From contig CAYFYB010000006.1 in the NCBI GenBank assembly GCA_964347345.1, positions 1-64,000 of the forward strand: DNA of 64,000 bases, written 5' to 3'. This document shows, piece by piece, positions 42,071-51,377 of the stretch. The DNA comes from JAJISG01 sp964347345. GTDB lineage: Archaea; Thermoplasmatota; Thermoplasmata; RBG-16-68-12; JAJISG01. Every line of letters starts with the position of its first letter. Position 1 is the first letter of the stretch. The notes under the pieces were generated by a model. The model was not told the DNA's origin. It made no database searches and saw nothing but the letters and a program-made list of their open reading frames with translations. Made by a program: the position numbers and the translations under genes.

Positions 42071-42105
42071 GAAAAGGCGTCGTTACTGACCCATATATTG
42101 TTAAC

Positions 42106-42127
42106 TCTCACGTTATTGATAATGAGA
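42106..42127. promoter_or_regulatory. inverted repeat upstream of the GTPase promoter
   Basis: TCTCA (42106–42110), a 2-base CG interruption, then the palindrome TTATTGATAA (42113–42122), then TGAGA (42123–42127) make a bulged inverted repeat directly upstream of the GTPase TATA box. Position suits a regulator site. The SBP gene on the other strand has its own TATA-like cataaatatg at about 42223–42232. Confidence 0.4.
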
Positions 42128-42268
42128 ACGATAGGGCATGCAGAGTCCTGTATCGGCTTTCTTCAAGGGAGTCGTGGCCTTTCTAGGGCTCCTCTCATCA
42201 TACTTAGTAGGTTGACGAAACACATAAATATGGTCAGGATTATGGTCAGCCCACGTGGGGGGTTGAAT

Positions 42269-43528
42269 ATGGCTACAAAAATGGAACTTACACTGACCGC
42301 TTTGCTCGTTGCGGCAGTGGCACTGGCGGGAGCTGGCTTGGGCTTTACGCTGGATTTCGGATCGAGGCTAGCCGACCTTGAGAAGAGGCTTCCGCCGCGT
42401 CTGACCGTCATCGGACCGTGGTCAGGTGCGGAGATGGAGGCGTTTCTGCCGGTACTGAATGCATTTTCGGTGAAGACGGGGATAGAGGTTGACTACCGGG
42501 TCTCTAGGGCCGAAGACCTCGCTCCCGTCCTTCCCGCTCAATTTGAGGCGAGGGTCGCGACCGCCGATCTGATATTCATGTGGGACTCGTTCATTCGAAC
42601 GCAGGCCCCCGACGGGCACATCGCTGAAGTCACGGGGATAATCAACGCAACCGCCTATTCCGCCGGCGCATTGGATCGAGTTACCGTCGATGGCAAGATC
42701 TACGGCGGTACCTATACTGGGAAGGTCAAACCTGGCTTCTGGTACAGGAAATCCTTCTTCGCTGACAACGACCTGACGGTGCCAACAACGTGGGACGGAT
42801 TCAAGTCATTGCTTGTGCAGATTGAAGGAGTACAAGGCATTAAGAACGCAATCGTCAGCGGGGACGAAGTGGGATGGCCCCTATCAGACGTGACGGAGTA
42901 CTTCATCGCCACCTACGGCGGACCCAAGATGCATCGCGATCTGACGGCGGGAACTGTTTCATGGACGAGCGCGGCCGTGAAGACGGTCTTCACCGACAGA
43001 CTCGTTCCACTGCTCACCCCTGGTTCCGTCTGTACGAAGAGTTGCTTCAGCGGACCCACTGAATGGACTGCAGCCGTAGATGCCTGGTGGGATGGAGACT
43101 ATGGCTTGTACTTCATGGGCAGCTGGATAACAGGCATGGTCGATGATCCGGACGATTTGGGAGTCCTGCCCCTGCCAGGAGCACAAGGGATAGTCTTCGC
43201 GCCAGACTTCTTCTTCATACCAGCCTACACGCCACGTCTCCTTGAGGCTCAGGAACTCTTTAGGTTCTTGGCAAGCGGAGAGGGACAGGACTTTCAGGTC
43301 AGACAGGGCGGTCACCTCGCAACCATCAAAGATGTGCCTCTGAACGCATACCCGGACGTTGACAGACAAGTGGCTGAACTCTTGACGGGGAAGGAGGTTC
43401 TCGAAGACTTGGACGATAAGATAGGCGGTGAATTCCAGACTACTTTCTGGAGCCAACTGAAGTTGCTATGGGTAAATCCGGGGCAGTTGGACAGCGTACT
43501 TTCAGCGATTGAGGCAAAGGCTCCCTGA
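42269..43528 (+). CDS. sugar-type ABC substrate-binding protein (family 1)
   Basis: A 419-residue extracytoplasmic binding protein. An N-terminal membrane anchor (TLTALLVAAVALAGAGLGF) precedes the mature part. Typical features are LTVIGPWSGAEMEAFLPVLNAFSVKTGIEVDYR, a GWPLSDVTEYF segment, DGDYGLYFMGSWITGM-like WWDGDYGLYFMGSW and FFFIPAYTP. ATG 42269 was chosen over 42098 because the hydrophobic anchor starts there. First gene of a three-gene operon with two permeases; stop overlaps the next ATG (TGATGA). Confidence 0.9.
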   Translation: MATKMELTLTALLVAAVALAGAGLGFTLDFGSRLADLEKRLPPRLTVIGPWSGAEMEAFLPVLNAFSVKTGIEVDYRVSRAEDLAPVLPAQFEARVATADLIFMWDSFIRTQAPDGHIAEVTGIINATAYSAGALDRVTVDGKIYGGTYTGKVKPGFWYRKSFFADNDLTVPTTWDGFKSLLVQIEGVQGIKNAIVSGDEVGWPLSDVTEYFIATYGGPKMHRDLTAGTVSWTSAAVKTVFTDRLVPLLTPGSVCTKSCFSGPTEWTAAVDAWWDGDYGLYFMGSWITGMVDDPDDLGVLPLPGAQGIVFAPDFFFIPAYTPRLLEAQELFRFLASGEGQDFQVRQGGHLATIKDVPLNAYPDVDRQVAELLTGKEVLEDLDDKIGGEFQTTFWSQLKLLWVNPGQLDSVLSAIEAKAP

Positions 43529-44475
43529 TGAAGGCCAAGGGTACCAGCGGGGGACCCAACCCCCCTCCTATTTCTGTACGGGCCATTCGAAAGAATTTAC
43601 CTGCACTAGCGCGCCCGCTGTTCTTCATACCAGCCCTGTTCTTGGTCGTATTCTTCGTCGTGTACCCCGTGCTCCAGACGGCGTATCTCAGCTTTCTTTC
43701 GCCTTCAGGGGAGTTTGTTGGATGGGATAACTATTCTGACGTGCTGGCAAGTAGGGAGACTCTGAATCTTGAGGGTTTTCCAAAGTGGCCTCCTCTGGGA
43801 GCGATGGTTCACAACTTCCTGTGGATCGCGATTCACCTGCCGTTGTCGATGTTTGCGGGCCTATACTTGGCGATAATACTCAGAGACATGAAGGGTTCGT
43901 CCATCGTGAAGTCTATCATCTTCTTGGGTATGCTCACGCCTCTCATTGTGGGTGGACTAATCCTTCGATTTACCTTTACTGAGGGCGTGGGGGTTGTCCC
44001 CTCTTTTCTGGGTCTGCTGGGCGTCGATTCGCTGAACATCACTTGGACGAACCATCCCGAAACTGTCCTTTTCGCGTTAATCTTCGGCTCTGTGTGGTTG
44101 TGGACCGGATTCAGTCTGATTGTATACTCTGCTGGACTGACGACAATACCTAAAGAGTATTTCGAGGCCGCGAGGATCGATGGCGCTTCACCCTTTCGGA
44201 TGTTCTATCGCGTTACGTTCCCCCTCCTTAGGCCTATGACTCTAGTGGTAGTGGTGATGACCATCGTGTGGGAGCTGAAGATTTTCGATATAGTATACAC
44301 GGGTGCTGGACCTGGGGGAGGGCCGGGAGGATCAGCAGATGTTCTGGCATTGTTGATGTATCGATTCGCCTTTCGCAGTTTCGACTTCAATAGTGCGGCG
44401 GTCGTAGCTACGCTCCTTACCCTTCTTACGTTAGTCGTCACTGTTTGGATGATTCGATATGTGGTGAAGAGATGA
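43528..44475 (+). CDS. sugar-type ABC permease (MalF/UgpA-like)
   Basis: A 315-residue permease. First helix FFIPALFLVVFFVVYPVLQT, then the EAA loop YFEAARIDGASPFRMFYRVTFPLLRPM that contacts the ATPase. Six helices in all, fitting the family. Start overlaps the SBP stop; end overlaps the next gene by 4 nt. Confidence 0.93.
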   Translation: MKAKGTSGGPNPPPISVRAIRKNLPALARPLFFIPALFLVVFFVVYPVLQTAYLSFLSPSGEFVGWDNYSDVLASRETLNLEGFPKWPPLGAMVHNFLWIAIHLPLSMFAGLYLAIILRDMKGSSIVKSIIFLGMLTPLIVGGLILRFTFTEGVGVVPSFLGLLGVDSLNITWTNHPETVLFALIFGSVWLWTGFSLIVYSAGLTTIPKEYFEAARIDGASPFRMFYRVTFPLLRPMTLVVVVMTIVWELKIFDIVYTGAGPGGGPGGSADVLALLMYRFAFRSFDFNSAAVVATLLTLLTLVVTVWMIRYVVKR

Positions 44476-45305
44476 AGATCAGGAAGACCACAATAGTAAT
44501 CCACATCATAGCTTGGTCGGTTGCCCTCGCTTGGACGCTGCCCTTCGTCGGTCTCCTGATGGCGTCTATTAGACCTTTCCGAGAAATTCTTGACGGCTGG
44601 TGGCAATTCTCTGAGTTCAATCCATCCTTTGCCAACTTCGCGGCGGCATGGAATCACCCAGGTTTCCCACTCTCACAAGGTATCGCCAACTCCTTCCTGG
44701 TGGCCATTCCGGCAACCTTCATACCAATGTTCGTGGGGGCACTGGCGGGCTACGGCTTCGCAAGATTCAGTTTTCCTGTCCGGGACTATATCTTCCTTAC
44801 GGTTGTAGTCCTCATGGCAATCCCCCAGCAGATGATAGCAATACCGATTTTCGGGATTATGAACGACCTGAGGCTTGTCGACAACCACCTCAGCCTTATT
44901 CTCGTTCACTCGGCCTGGGGGCTTGCCTGGATCATTCTGTTCCTGAGGAACTTCTTCCTTACCCTTCCCGTTGAGATCGAAGAGGCAGCCAAGGTTGATG
45001 GCGCATCGGATTTCAAGATATTCTACAAAGTCGTTCTCCCCATGGCTCTTCCTGCCCTAGCATCAGTGGCCGTCCTCCAATTCATGTGGGTCTGGAACGA
45101 TTTCTTCCTGGCCCTGATTCTCATCTATTCCCCTGACAAGCTATTGGCCACGCAACGCATCCCGCTGCTTCGGGGGCAATTCCATGTAGACTGGCAGCTG
45201 CTATCTGCGGCATCTGTCATGCTGATGATAGTACCCGTCCTGCTATACGCCCTTCTTCAGAAGTATTACATCAGAGGCATGATTGGCTGGACTGTTAAGG
45301 GATAG
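44472..45305 (+). CDS. sugar-type ABC permease (MalG/UgpE-like)
   Basis: A 277-residue permease from ATG 44472 (MKIRKTTIVIHIIAWSVALAW). The EAA loop reads EIEEAAKVDGASDFKIFYKVVLPMALPAL, as in MalG-type partners. The end (GMIGWTVKG) is the usual family terminus. It completes the transmembrane pair; the ATPase is encoded convergently just after. Confidence 0.93.
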   Translation: MKIRKTTIVIHIIAWSVALAWTLPFVGLLMASIRPFREILDGWWQFSEFNPSFANFAAAWNHPGFPLSQGIANSFLVAIPATFIPMFVGALAGYGFARFSFPVRDYIFLTVVVLMAIPQQMIAIPIFGIMNDLRLVDNHLSLILVHSAWGLAWIILFLRNFFLTLPVEIEEAAKVDGASDFKIFYKVVLPMALPALASVAVLQFMWVWNDFFLALILIYSPDKLLATQRIPLLRGQFHVDWQLLSAASVMLMIVPVLLYALLQKYYIRGMIGWTVKG

Positions 45306-45346
45306 CAATTCAGCCGATTCGTCTTACAGGCCCTTCTGCGCCAAAG

Positions 45347-46438
45347 TTAGGTCAGGGCCTTCCCTGTTTTCTTATCAAACAGGTGCATTTTCGCATGCGG
45401 GATTTCGATCCAAACCTCCTCCACACCACTCAGGTCGAAATCCGGACTTACGACGACTTTGACAATCTTCTGCCCGATCTGAAGGTCAAGAATCAACGTA
45501 TCCCCTAAGGGCTCTGTCGTGTATATCTCTGCCTTTATGAGACCGTCCTTCTCCGTCCCCCTCCTATGGGCGATGAGATCCTGAGGCCGTATGCCCATTA
45601 TCAGCTCATCCGAGCTACAGGCTGAAGCCGCTTCGAGCATGTCCTTTCCCAACGAATAACTGAACTCCACAGAATCTAGGGTACCCTTTCGGCTCAAAGT
45701 GCAATCGAAGAAATTGATTGGAGGGCTTCCCACGAAGCCAGCTACAAATTCATTCAAGGGATGGGAATATACCTCTCCTGAGGAGGCATACTGCTGGAGA
45801 ACCCCATCATTCAGGATGGCGATTCTGTCCCCCATGGTCATGGCCTCCACCTGGTCATGAGTAACGTATATCGTCGTGACTCCGAGCTCCTTCTGGAGCC
45901 TTTTGAGCTCAGCCCTCATGTACACCCTCAGCTTGGCGTCAAGATTGCTCAAGGGCTCATCCATGAGGAAGGCCTGCGGCTCCCTCACTATTGCTCTGCC
46001 TAGCGCGACTCGCTGCTGCTGGCCTCCACTGAGTTGGGTGGGCTTCCTCTCGAGCAGCGTCTCGATCTGCAGAAGCTTGGCAACCTCTCGAATCCTACTG
46101 TCAGTCTCATCCTGCGAGTATCGAAAATTCTCTAGCGGGAAGGCCATGTTCTTGTACACAGTCATGTGAGGATAGAGGGCGTAGTTCTGAAACACCATGG
46201 CTACGTTTCTGTCTTTGGGCTCCATTTCGTTCACCACGGTGTCTCCAATGTATATCTCGCCCTCATCGGGTCTCTCCAACCCGGCGATACATCTCAAGGA
46301 AGTTGTTTTCCCGCAGCCCGATGGACCGAGAAACACGACGAATTCCTTATCCTTCGCTTCTAGGTTCAGATTGTCTACAGCGACAACGTTCCCGAATCGT
46401 TTTGTTAAATCCTTCAGGAGGACCCGCGCCAAAGACAC
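45347..46438 (-). CDS. sugar-type ABC ATPase (MalK/UgpC-like)
   Basis: A 363-residue ATPase. Walker A GPSGCGKTTSLRCIAG, signature LSGGQQQRVALGRAI, Walker B AFLMDEPLSNLDAK, switch His in YVTHDQVEAM. The C-terminal third is the regulatory OB-type domain (EFVAGFVGSPPINFFDCTL, MGIRPQDL). It energises the two permeases encoded convergently. A TATA-like GTTTATTTAAG lies just upstream, predicting a short leader. Confidence 0.94.
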   Translation of the reverse strand: MSLARVLLKDLTKRFGNVVAVDNLNLEAKDKEFVVFLGPSGCGKTTSLRCIAGLERPDEGEIYIGDTVVNEMEPKDRNVAMVFQNYALYPHMTVYKNMAFPLENFRYSQDETDSRIREVAKLLQIETLLERKPTQLSGGQQQRVALGRAIVREPQAFLMDEPLSNLDAKLRVYMRAELKRLQKELGVTTIYVTHDQVEAMTMGDRIAILNDGVLQQYASSGEVYSHPLNEFVAGFVGSPPINFFDCTLSRKGTLDSVEFSYSLGKDMLEAASACSSDELIMGIRPQDLIAHRRGTEKDGLIKAEIYTTEPLGDTLILDLQIGQKIVKVVVSPDFDLSGVEEVWIEIPHAKMHLFDKKTGKALT

Positions 46439-46465
46439 TCGCCCATCGATCTATACCTCCACGCG

Positions 46466-46476
46466 CTTAAATAAAC
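46466..46476 (-). promoter_or_regulatory. TATA box of the sugar ATPase gene
   Basis: The minus strand reads GTTTATTTAAG at 46466–46476, 28–38 nt upstream of the ATG at 46438. Confidence 0.6.
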
Positions 46477-46524
46477 TTTGGAGGCACTGGAAGCAGGTCC
46501 CCGCCTTCTGATATGACAGCAGAA

Positions 46525-49392
46525 CTAACGAATCCTTTCCAGCATGAAGGCCCCGATCATGAGAGCCCTGTTAGTGTGTTTGTACTCAACCCATCCCCGG
46601 GTCTGCGCGTCGCATATGCCTGCGACAGACAGGTAGTTCTTCTGTCGGTCGACCTTGAAGTGGATGGCTCCGTCCATCTGGTGCTCGAGAGCCTCGATCT
46701 GCTGGTCGCTATGCATCCCCCTCTCAACAGCATAGACGCCCACAGACTTCGTTTTCCTCATCCTGTTAACGAAACGCTGAACGTAGCTCAGGGCATCCTT
46801 CTCATTTCCCTGCGTCAAGGACGTGGACAGAGTCATGTATGCCAAGCGCACGTAGGGATGGTCCTCCTTCCGGAACTCCGCCTCAATCTTGTTGAGGGCT
46901 CCAAGGATGCCCTCGTAATCCCCGGCTCCCTTCACAATGTATCTGTTTCCCTCAATGATGGGGCTCTTTCTCCGATCACCAGGCATTGGAGTGGAGCCAT
47001 CAATCCAGCGGACAAGTCCAACCTGCTCATACTCCATGAAGGATGGCAGGATTGGCCCCATCTCCTTCGACAGCTCAGAGGGCGGCCTTGAGGTGGTTAT
47101 AAGAATACATGGAGTGCCGCTCTTCAGCCCCTCAGCAATGAAGTTGAGGATGCCTATCTCTTTCCCAACGAAGGCAGGGCCGACGAAGAGGATCTGGGAG
47201 TCCAAGGGAAGGCCGCCCAAGAGCAGGTCATCCAACCGAGGAGTCCCGGACTTTATCCTGTCTTGGACTAGCTCCTCCTCGACTTCGACTTCCTCCGGCT
47301 CCGAGACCATTCCCTCTCGGATGGCTTTCTCCCTCTCCTTCAGTTCCTTCTCCTTCTGGTAGAGCTGGTTCCTGATCTCCTGCTCTTTCTTCTTCAGCCT
47401 CTGCTCCCAAAGGTGGAGGGCCTTCTCCTTCTCCCTGAGCAGGTCGGGGCCGGTTTCTGTTTGGAGGGCCTGCCTCATCTTGGTCTCCATGTCCATCTGT
47501 CGCAGTCTCACCTCCGATTCTCGAGCCTCCAGGTCCTTCTGGTTCTTCAGGACATCCTTGTGCAGAGAGTTGAGGGACTCCCTCTCCCCATCCAGTTTCC
47601 TGGCCATCTCTTCCAAGTGCTTCTCCTTCTCCCCCAAGGTAGCCATCTCTGCGTTGATCTCCTCCTTCGCTTTCTCGACGGAAGAGGCCTTGGAGTGAGC
47701 GGTCTTGTAGAGTTCCTGATACTTGACCTCCTTCTCTTTCACGTTTGCCACGGATTCCTCCAGAAGCTGAAGCTGCCTCTGTACCTCCTTCCACTTTGCC
47801 TCGACATTCATCTCCCTCTCGGCGAGGGACTTCTCCTTGGTGGTGAGCTCTCCCTCCTTGGATTTAATGTCCTTCAGCCTTCTGGTGGCCTTCTGCTCCC
47901 AGTCCTTCGCCTTCTTAGTCGCCTCCGCAAGCCTTTGGTCCATGCCCTTCAGCTGGACCTCCTTGCGGCTTAGCTCCTTCTCCTTCTCGAGGAGCCTGGC
48001 CTCCAGATTTCTCAGTTCTCCCTGAGCCCCTTTGCCCTTGACATCTGTCCCCGCCTTCTTCATGGTGAGGGCGCTCTCCCTGACCTTGAGTTCGCCCTCC
48101 TTTGCGAGTATTTCCTCTCTGGACTCCTGCAACTTCTTTCTCAGCTCCTCCTGCTCCTTCTCCAGCTTGTTCAGCTCCGTCTCTTTTTGGCTAAGCTCCT
48201 TCTCCCTGGACTGGAGGTCGATGAGGGCTTTCTTCAGCTCCTTCTCTTTCTGAGAAAGCTCCGATTCCCGCTTGGAGAGGTCTCCCGAGGTCCTCCCGAA
48301 GCTCTTCTCCTTTTGGGAGATGTCCTGCTCCTTGAGGGAAAAGGTCTCTGCCTTCGCCGCAATCTCGGCCTCTCTAGCCTGGAGCTTTGCCTCTCGGTTC
48401 TTAACGTCCTTCAGGGCCTTCTCAAGCCGTGACTCAGTGGTCGCCAGCCCCTTCTGGTTCCCCTCAAGGGCCTTGATCCTATCCGCTAGAGCCTTCTCGT
48501 GAACCTCCATGTCCGCCTCTTTAGAGCGGAGGGCGCTCTCCTTGTATTCCAAGGCCTCGGAGCGGGCGTTGAGCTGTTCTCGGATGAGGAGGAGCTGATC
48601 GTTGCTCACCCGGATCACCTCCCTCTCCTGGACGGAGGTGGAGCTTGAGATGATGTGTAACATGGAGCCGCTGAACTGCACGGCGACGGCGCTTCCCATG
48701 AAGGTGAGGATCAGGAGGTCCGGTGGAATCCCGGAGGAGAAGATGGGCGTGAAGCCGTAGACCATTACAGCCATGGGGAAGGCCGCGGCCATGATGCTCA
48801 TCAGCTTCCTCCTGCCCATGCCCCGCCAGGTCATGGCCAGGGAGATTAAGGTCAGGGATATGCCTGAGAGGGACGAGGGGTAGAGCCAGGCCAGGGACTT
48901 GGGATCCAGCCCTTCAAAGCTCTGGAGGATCAGGAGTATGAGGATGCTTACAGATGCCAGGAAGGCGTAGAGGGTCAGCAGGAAGTGTCCGCTGAGCCTC
49001 GAGCCAGCGTAGGGCTTCCACTTGATGTAGAATGTGGAGGTGGCGATGAAGGCCCCCGCCACGACGGGGACCAGCCATGGGAGGATCACCTTGGCGTCAT
49101 CAGGAATGTCCTCCAGAAGCCTCCCGGGTTGGATCAGGAGGAGTATGATGCCACTCGTCGCCAAGGCGAAGGCGGCCGCCATGCTGTAAAGGTGGGAGGC
49201 CCTACCGATGCGCAGTTGAAGGAGGGCCATCTTCTTGGCCTGCTCGGGGTCCACATCAGCCTTCACTTCTGGCTTCGCGGTCTTGGTGGGAATCTGAGCC
49301 TTCTTCACGGCGGTCTTCGCCTTGGCCTTGGAGGTCTTTGACTTGGTTTTGGTCTTGCTTCCCTTTGTGGGAGGGGACCGCCTCTCTGCCAT
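46525..49392 (-). CDS. six-TM / coiled-coil / KaiC-like ATPase domain protein
   Basis: A 955-residue protein from ATG 49392 (alternative 49464). In order: a Lys/Thr-rich cytosolic tail (about 1–60); six predicted helices to about 260 (for example ILPWLVPVVAGAFIATSTFY, LLILTFMGSAVAVQFSG); a very long heptad-rich coiled coil (about 270–690) dominated by Glu, Lys and Leu; and a C-terminal KaiC/RecA-like domain (SGTPRLDDLLLGGLPLDSQI). Its P-loop is degenerate, GPAFVGKEIG, lacking Ser/Thr after Lys. A membrane-anchored scaffold or sensor is likely; function unknown. Confidence 0.85.
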   Translation of the reverse strand: MAERRSPPTKGSKTKTKSKTSKAKAKTAVKKAQIPTKTAKPEVKADVDPEQAKKMALLQLRIGRASHLYSMAAAFALATSGIILLLIQPGRLLEDIPDDAKVILPWLVPVVAGAFIATSTFYIKWKPYAGSRLSGHFLLTLYAFLASVSILILLILQSFEGLDPKSLAWLYPSSLSGISLTLISLAMTWRGMGRRKLMSIMAAAFPMAVMVYGFTPIFSSGIPPDLLILTFMGSAVAVQFSGSMLHIISSSTSVQEREVIRVSNDQLLLIREQLNARSEALEYKESALRSKEADMEVHEKALADRIKALEGNQKGLATTESRLEKALKDVKNREAKLQAREAEIAAKAETFSLKEQDISQKEKSFGRTSGDLSKRESELSQKEKELKKALIDLQSREKELSQKETELNKLEKEQEELRKKLQESREEILAKEGELKVRESALTMKKAGTDVKGKGAQGELRNLEARLLEKEKELSRKEVQLKGMDQRLAEATKKAKDWEQKATRRLKDIKSKEGELTTKEKSLAEREMNVEAKWKEVQRQLQLLEESVANVKEKEVKYQELYKTAHSKASSVEKAKEEINAEMATLGEKEKHLEEMARKLDGERESLNSLHKDVLKNQKDLEARESEVRLRQMDMETKMRQALQTETGPDLLREKEKALHLWEQRLKKKEQEIRNQLYQKEKELKEREKAIREGMVSEPEEVEVEEELVQDRIKSGTPRLDDLLLGGLPLDSQILFVGPAFVGKEIGILNFIAEGLKSGTPCILITTSRPPSELSKEMGPILPSFMEYEQVGLVRWIDGSTPMPGDRRKSPIIEGNRYIVKGAGDYEGILGALNKIEAEFRKEDHPYVRLAYMTLSTSLTQGNEKDALSYVQRFVNRMRKTKSVGVYAVERGMHSDQQIEALEHQMDGAIHFKVDRQKNYLSVAGICDAQTRGWVEYKHTNRALMIGAFMLERIR

Positions 49393-49487
49393 CAAACCAT
49401 CCTGATCGAGTTGGACTATGCCCCTGAACTCCAGGACGAGGATACTTAAGGGTTGAGACAGCAATATTCTGAGTGATAACGAACCCG

Positions 49488-49760
49488 TCAGAGCTCCACG
49501 GCCTTGTCGCCGTCCCAGAGCATCCTTGCCCCCTTTGTCTCCGTCGGCAGCAGCAGGAACCTCCTGCCATCCTTGGTAGGAATGAGGAAGTACTCCTCCA
49601 TGCGATCCCCCATCAGGACCAGCTTCACCTTATTTTCGGAGGCCTCCCCAGTCTCGGGGTCCAGATACTCATACCTGACGTAACTGCCTCTATCCACAAG
49701 CTTTCGGACCTCCACCTTTCCCTTCTTTGTGGTTGTTAGGACCTCATCCGGGTACTTCAT
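49488..49760 (-). CDS. hypothetical small protein upstream of the coiled-coil gene
   Basis: A 90-residue, beta-rich soluble protein (MKYPDEVLTTTKKGKVEVRK, LVLMGDRMEEYFLIPTKDGR). It starts after GGGGGAGG, a strong ribosome-binding site, and is followed 95 nt later by the coiled-coil KaiC-like gene on the same strand. No family recognised; the codon pattern and SD make it likely real. Confidence 0.6.
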   Translation of the reverse strand: MKYPDEVLTTTKKGKVEVRKLVDRGSYVRYEYLDPETGEASENKVKLVLMGDRMEEYFLIPTKDGRRFLLLPTETKGARMLWDGDKAVEL

Positions 49761-49863
49761 ACCGCAACCTCCCCCTCACGTGATCCCGTTCCGTGGCCGC
49801 CCCTCGCCACCATGCAACCCTCTCCCCGGCTCCAGAGCCCTGACAGACGCGTCCACCGACATC

Positions 49864-49893
49864 ACGTTGATAATGCCGAGATTATATCAACGT
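49864..49893. repeat. 9-bp perfect inverted repeat around a TATA-like sequence
   Basis: ACGTTGATA (49864–49872) and TATCAACGT (49885–49893) are exact inverted copies separated by 12 nt; the centre and right arm contain attatatc, TATA-like on the plus strand. It lies in the 274-nt region between the 90-residue gene and the cupin gene, which otherwise holds no convincing gene. A transcription-factor operator for the cupin gene is the simplest reading. Confidence 0.45.
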
Positions 49894-50034
49894 TTCAGAT
49901 CTTACGGAAGTCTCGATGTCGGGCCGTCAAGGATCTCTTGATGGCCCTGACGGAGGGGATCGTGATGAAGGATGGCAGGAGGAGAGGGGAGGCTAAGAGG
50001 CTGGGAATCGCTTCCTGAAGCCAAAGCGGTGGAG

Positions 50035-50301
50035 ATGCGAGAAGGCATAGTGAGAAGAACCCTCGTGTACAGCGACAAGATGCCGCTCTGTCATTGGGTG
50101 ATTAAGAAGGGAATCCGATTTGGAGAGCACAGCCACCCCTACGAACAGGCCGGCTTCGTTCTCCGGGGCAAGCTAAGGATCGTCATAGGGAAGGAGGAGA
50201 GGGATTTGACAGCAGGCTCCGCTTATCTCGTGCCTGCCGGCATGAGGCATGATGCCGTGGCCTTGGAGGACGTAGAGGTCCCGGACGTCTTTCACCCTTA
50301 A
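50035..50301 (+). CDS. cupin-domain protein
   Basis: An 88-residue single-domain cupin (MREGIVRRTLVYSDKMPLC). Cupin motif 1 is FGEHSHPYEQAGFVLRGKL with two His and a Glu-like Gln, and motif 2 YLVPAGMRHDAV. Such small cupins bind metals and act as enzymes or regulators. Start at 50035 fits the domain; longer in-frame extension to 49972 has no better start. Confidence 0.85.
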   Translation: MREGIVRRTLVYSDKMPLCHWVIKKGIRFGEHSHPYEQAGFVLRGKLRIVIGKEERDLTAGSAYLVPAGMRHDAVALEDVEVPDVFHP

Positions 50302-50393
50302 GGGAGGAGTATGTAGACTAGGGACCTCTATTTGGCGTAAACATATTTATCCCCCCTCTCCCTAGGCGTTTTCTGTAGACTGCGGGTGGTGGA

Positions 50394-51317
50394 ATGAAGG
50401 TAACTTTCATCGGAACTGGTAGGTTGGGCAGCATCATCGCCTATACCACCGTCCTGAGGGAGCTTGCAGAGGAGTTCGTCATGGTGGACATCATAGAGCC
50501 CCTGGCAAAGGGCCAGGCCAACGACCTCCGCCACGCCATGGAGTATAAAGCGGACATGTCCATCATATCGGGCGGCTATGAGGATATCCGGGACTCGGAC
50601 ATCGTTGTGGTGAGCGCTGGGCGGCCTCGGGCACCGGGAATGTCAAGGCTGGACCTGTTGGAGACGAACGCTCCCATCATGAAGGATGTGGCCGCACAGG
50701 TCGGCAAGCTGGCTCCCAACGCCGTTATGATCAACCTGACAAACCCTATGGACGTCATGAACTACGTGGCTTACAAGCACTCGGGCTTCGAGAGGACCAA
50801 GGTGGTCGGCTCTGGAGGGATGCTGGACACCGTCCGCTTCCGGACAGCCCTTTCCGACTTCCTCTCCGTTCCTGCCGAAAGGATTGAGGCCTATGTGCTG
50901 GGGGAGCACGGAGACAGCCAGGTCCCCGTATGGTCAAAGGTCAAGGCGGAGGGGGAGTCCAAGACTTTCAAGGACGAGGAGAAGAAGCTCATCCGGGAGC
51001 AGATCAAGGAGGTGGCCATCAACATCATTTCGGGCAAGAAGGCCACGGAGTTTGGTCCCGCTAACTGCACTGCGGACATGATACAGGCCATTGCGGAGGA
51101 TAGGGGTGAGCTCATCCCCTCCTCGATCGTCGTTAAGGGGGAGTACGAGCTCAAGGACATCAGCATAGGAATGCCCGTCGTCCTGGGAAAGGGTGGCGTC
51201 AAGGAGATTCTGGAGTGGGACCTGGACCACGCCGAGCTCGAGGACATGCGGGCTTCCGGGAGCATCCTAGCCAAGGGGAGGGAGGAAGCTCTGAAGGTGC
51301 TATCCAACAAGGCCTGA
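50394..51317 (+). CDS. mdh: malate dehydrogenase (LDH/MDH family)
   Basis: A 307-residue NAD(P)-dependent enzyme interconverting malate and oxaloacetate. Rossmann motif TFIGTGRLGSIIA, substrate loop SAGRPRAPGMSRLDL with Arg where lactate dehydrogenases have Gln, and active-site His in VLGEHGDSQVPVWS. Length normal. Lies 60 nt upstream of etfB; a TATA-like acatatttatcc at about 50341–50352 precedes it. Confidence 0.94.
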   Translation: MKVTFIGTGRLGSIIAYTTVLRELAEEFVMVDIIEPLAKGQANDLRHAMEYKADMSIISGGYEDIRDSDIVVVSAGRPRAPGMSRLDLLETNAPIMKDVAAQVGKLAPNAVMINLTNPMDVMNYVAYKHSGFERTKVVGSGGMLDTVRFRTALSDFLSVPAERIEAYVLGEHGDSQVPVWSKVKAEGESKTFKDEEKKLIREQIKEVAINIISGKKATEFGPANCTADMIQAIAEDRGELIPSSIVVKGEYELKDISIGMPVVLGKGGVKEILEWDLDHAELEDMRASGSILAKGREEALKVLSNKA

Positions 51318-51377
51318 AGACCGAAACCCTCTTACACGTCCTCCTTATGCATTCTGCAGGCGGTGCAGGGACTGTCG

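Noticed and set aside
49812..50018. 68-codon plus-strand frame before the cupin gene
   Set aside because: Arginine/histidine-rich low-quality translation overlapping the inverted repeat; no start signal; probably non-coding.
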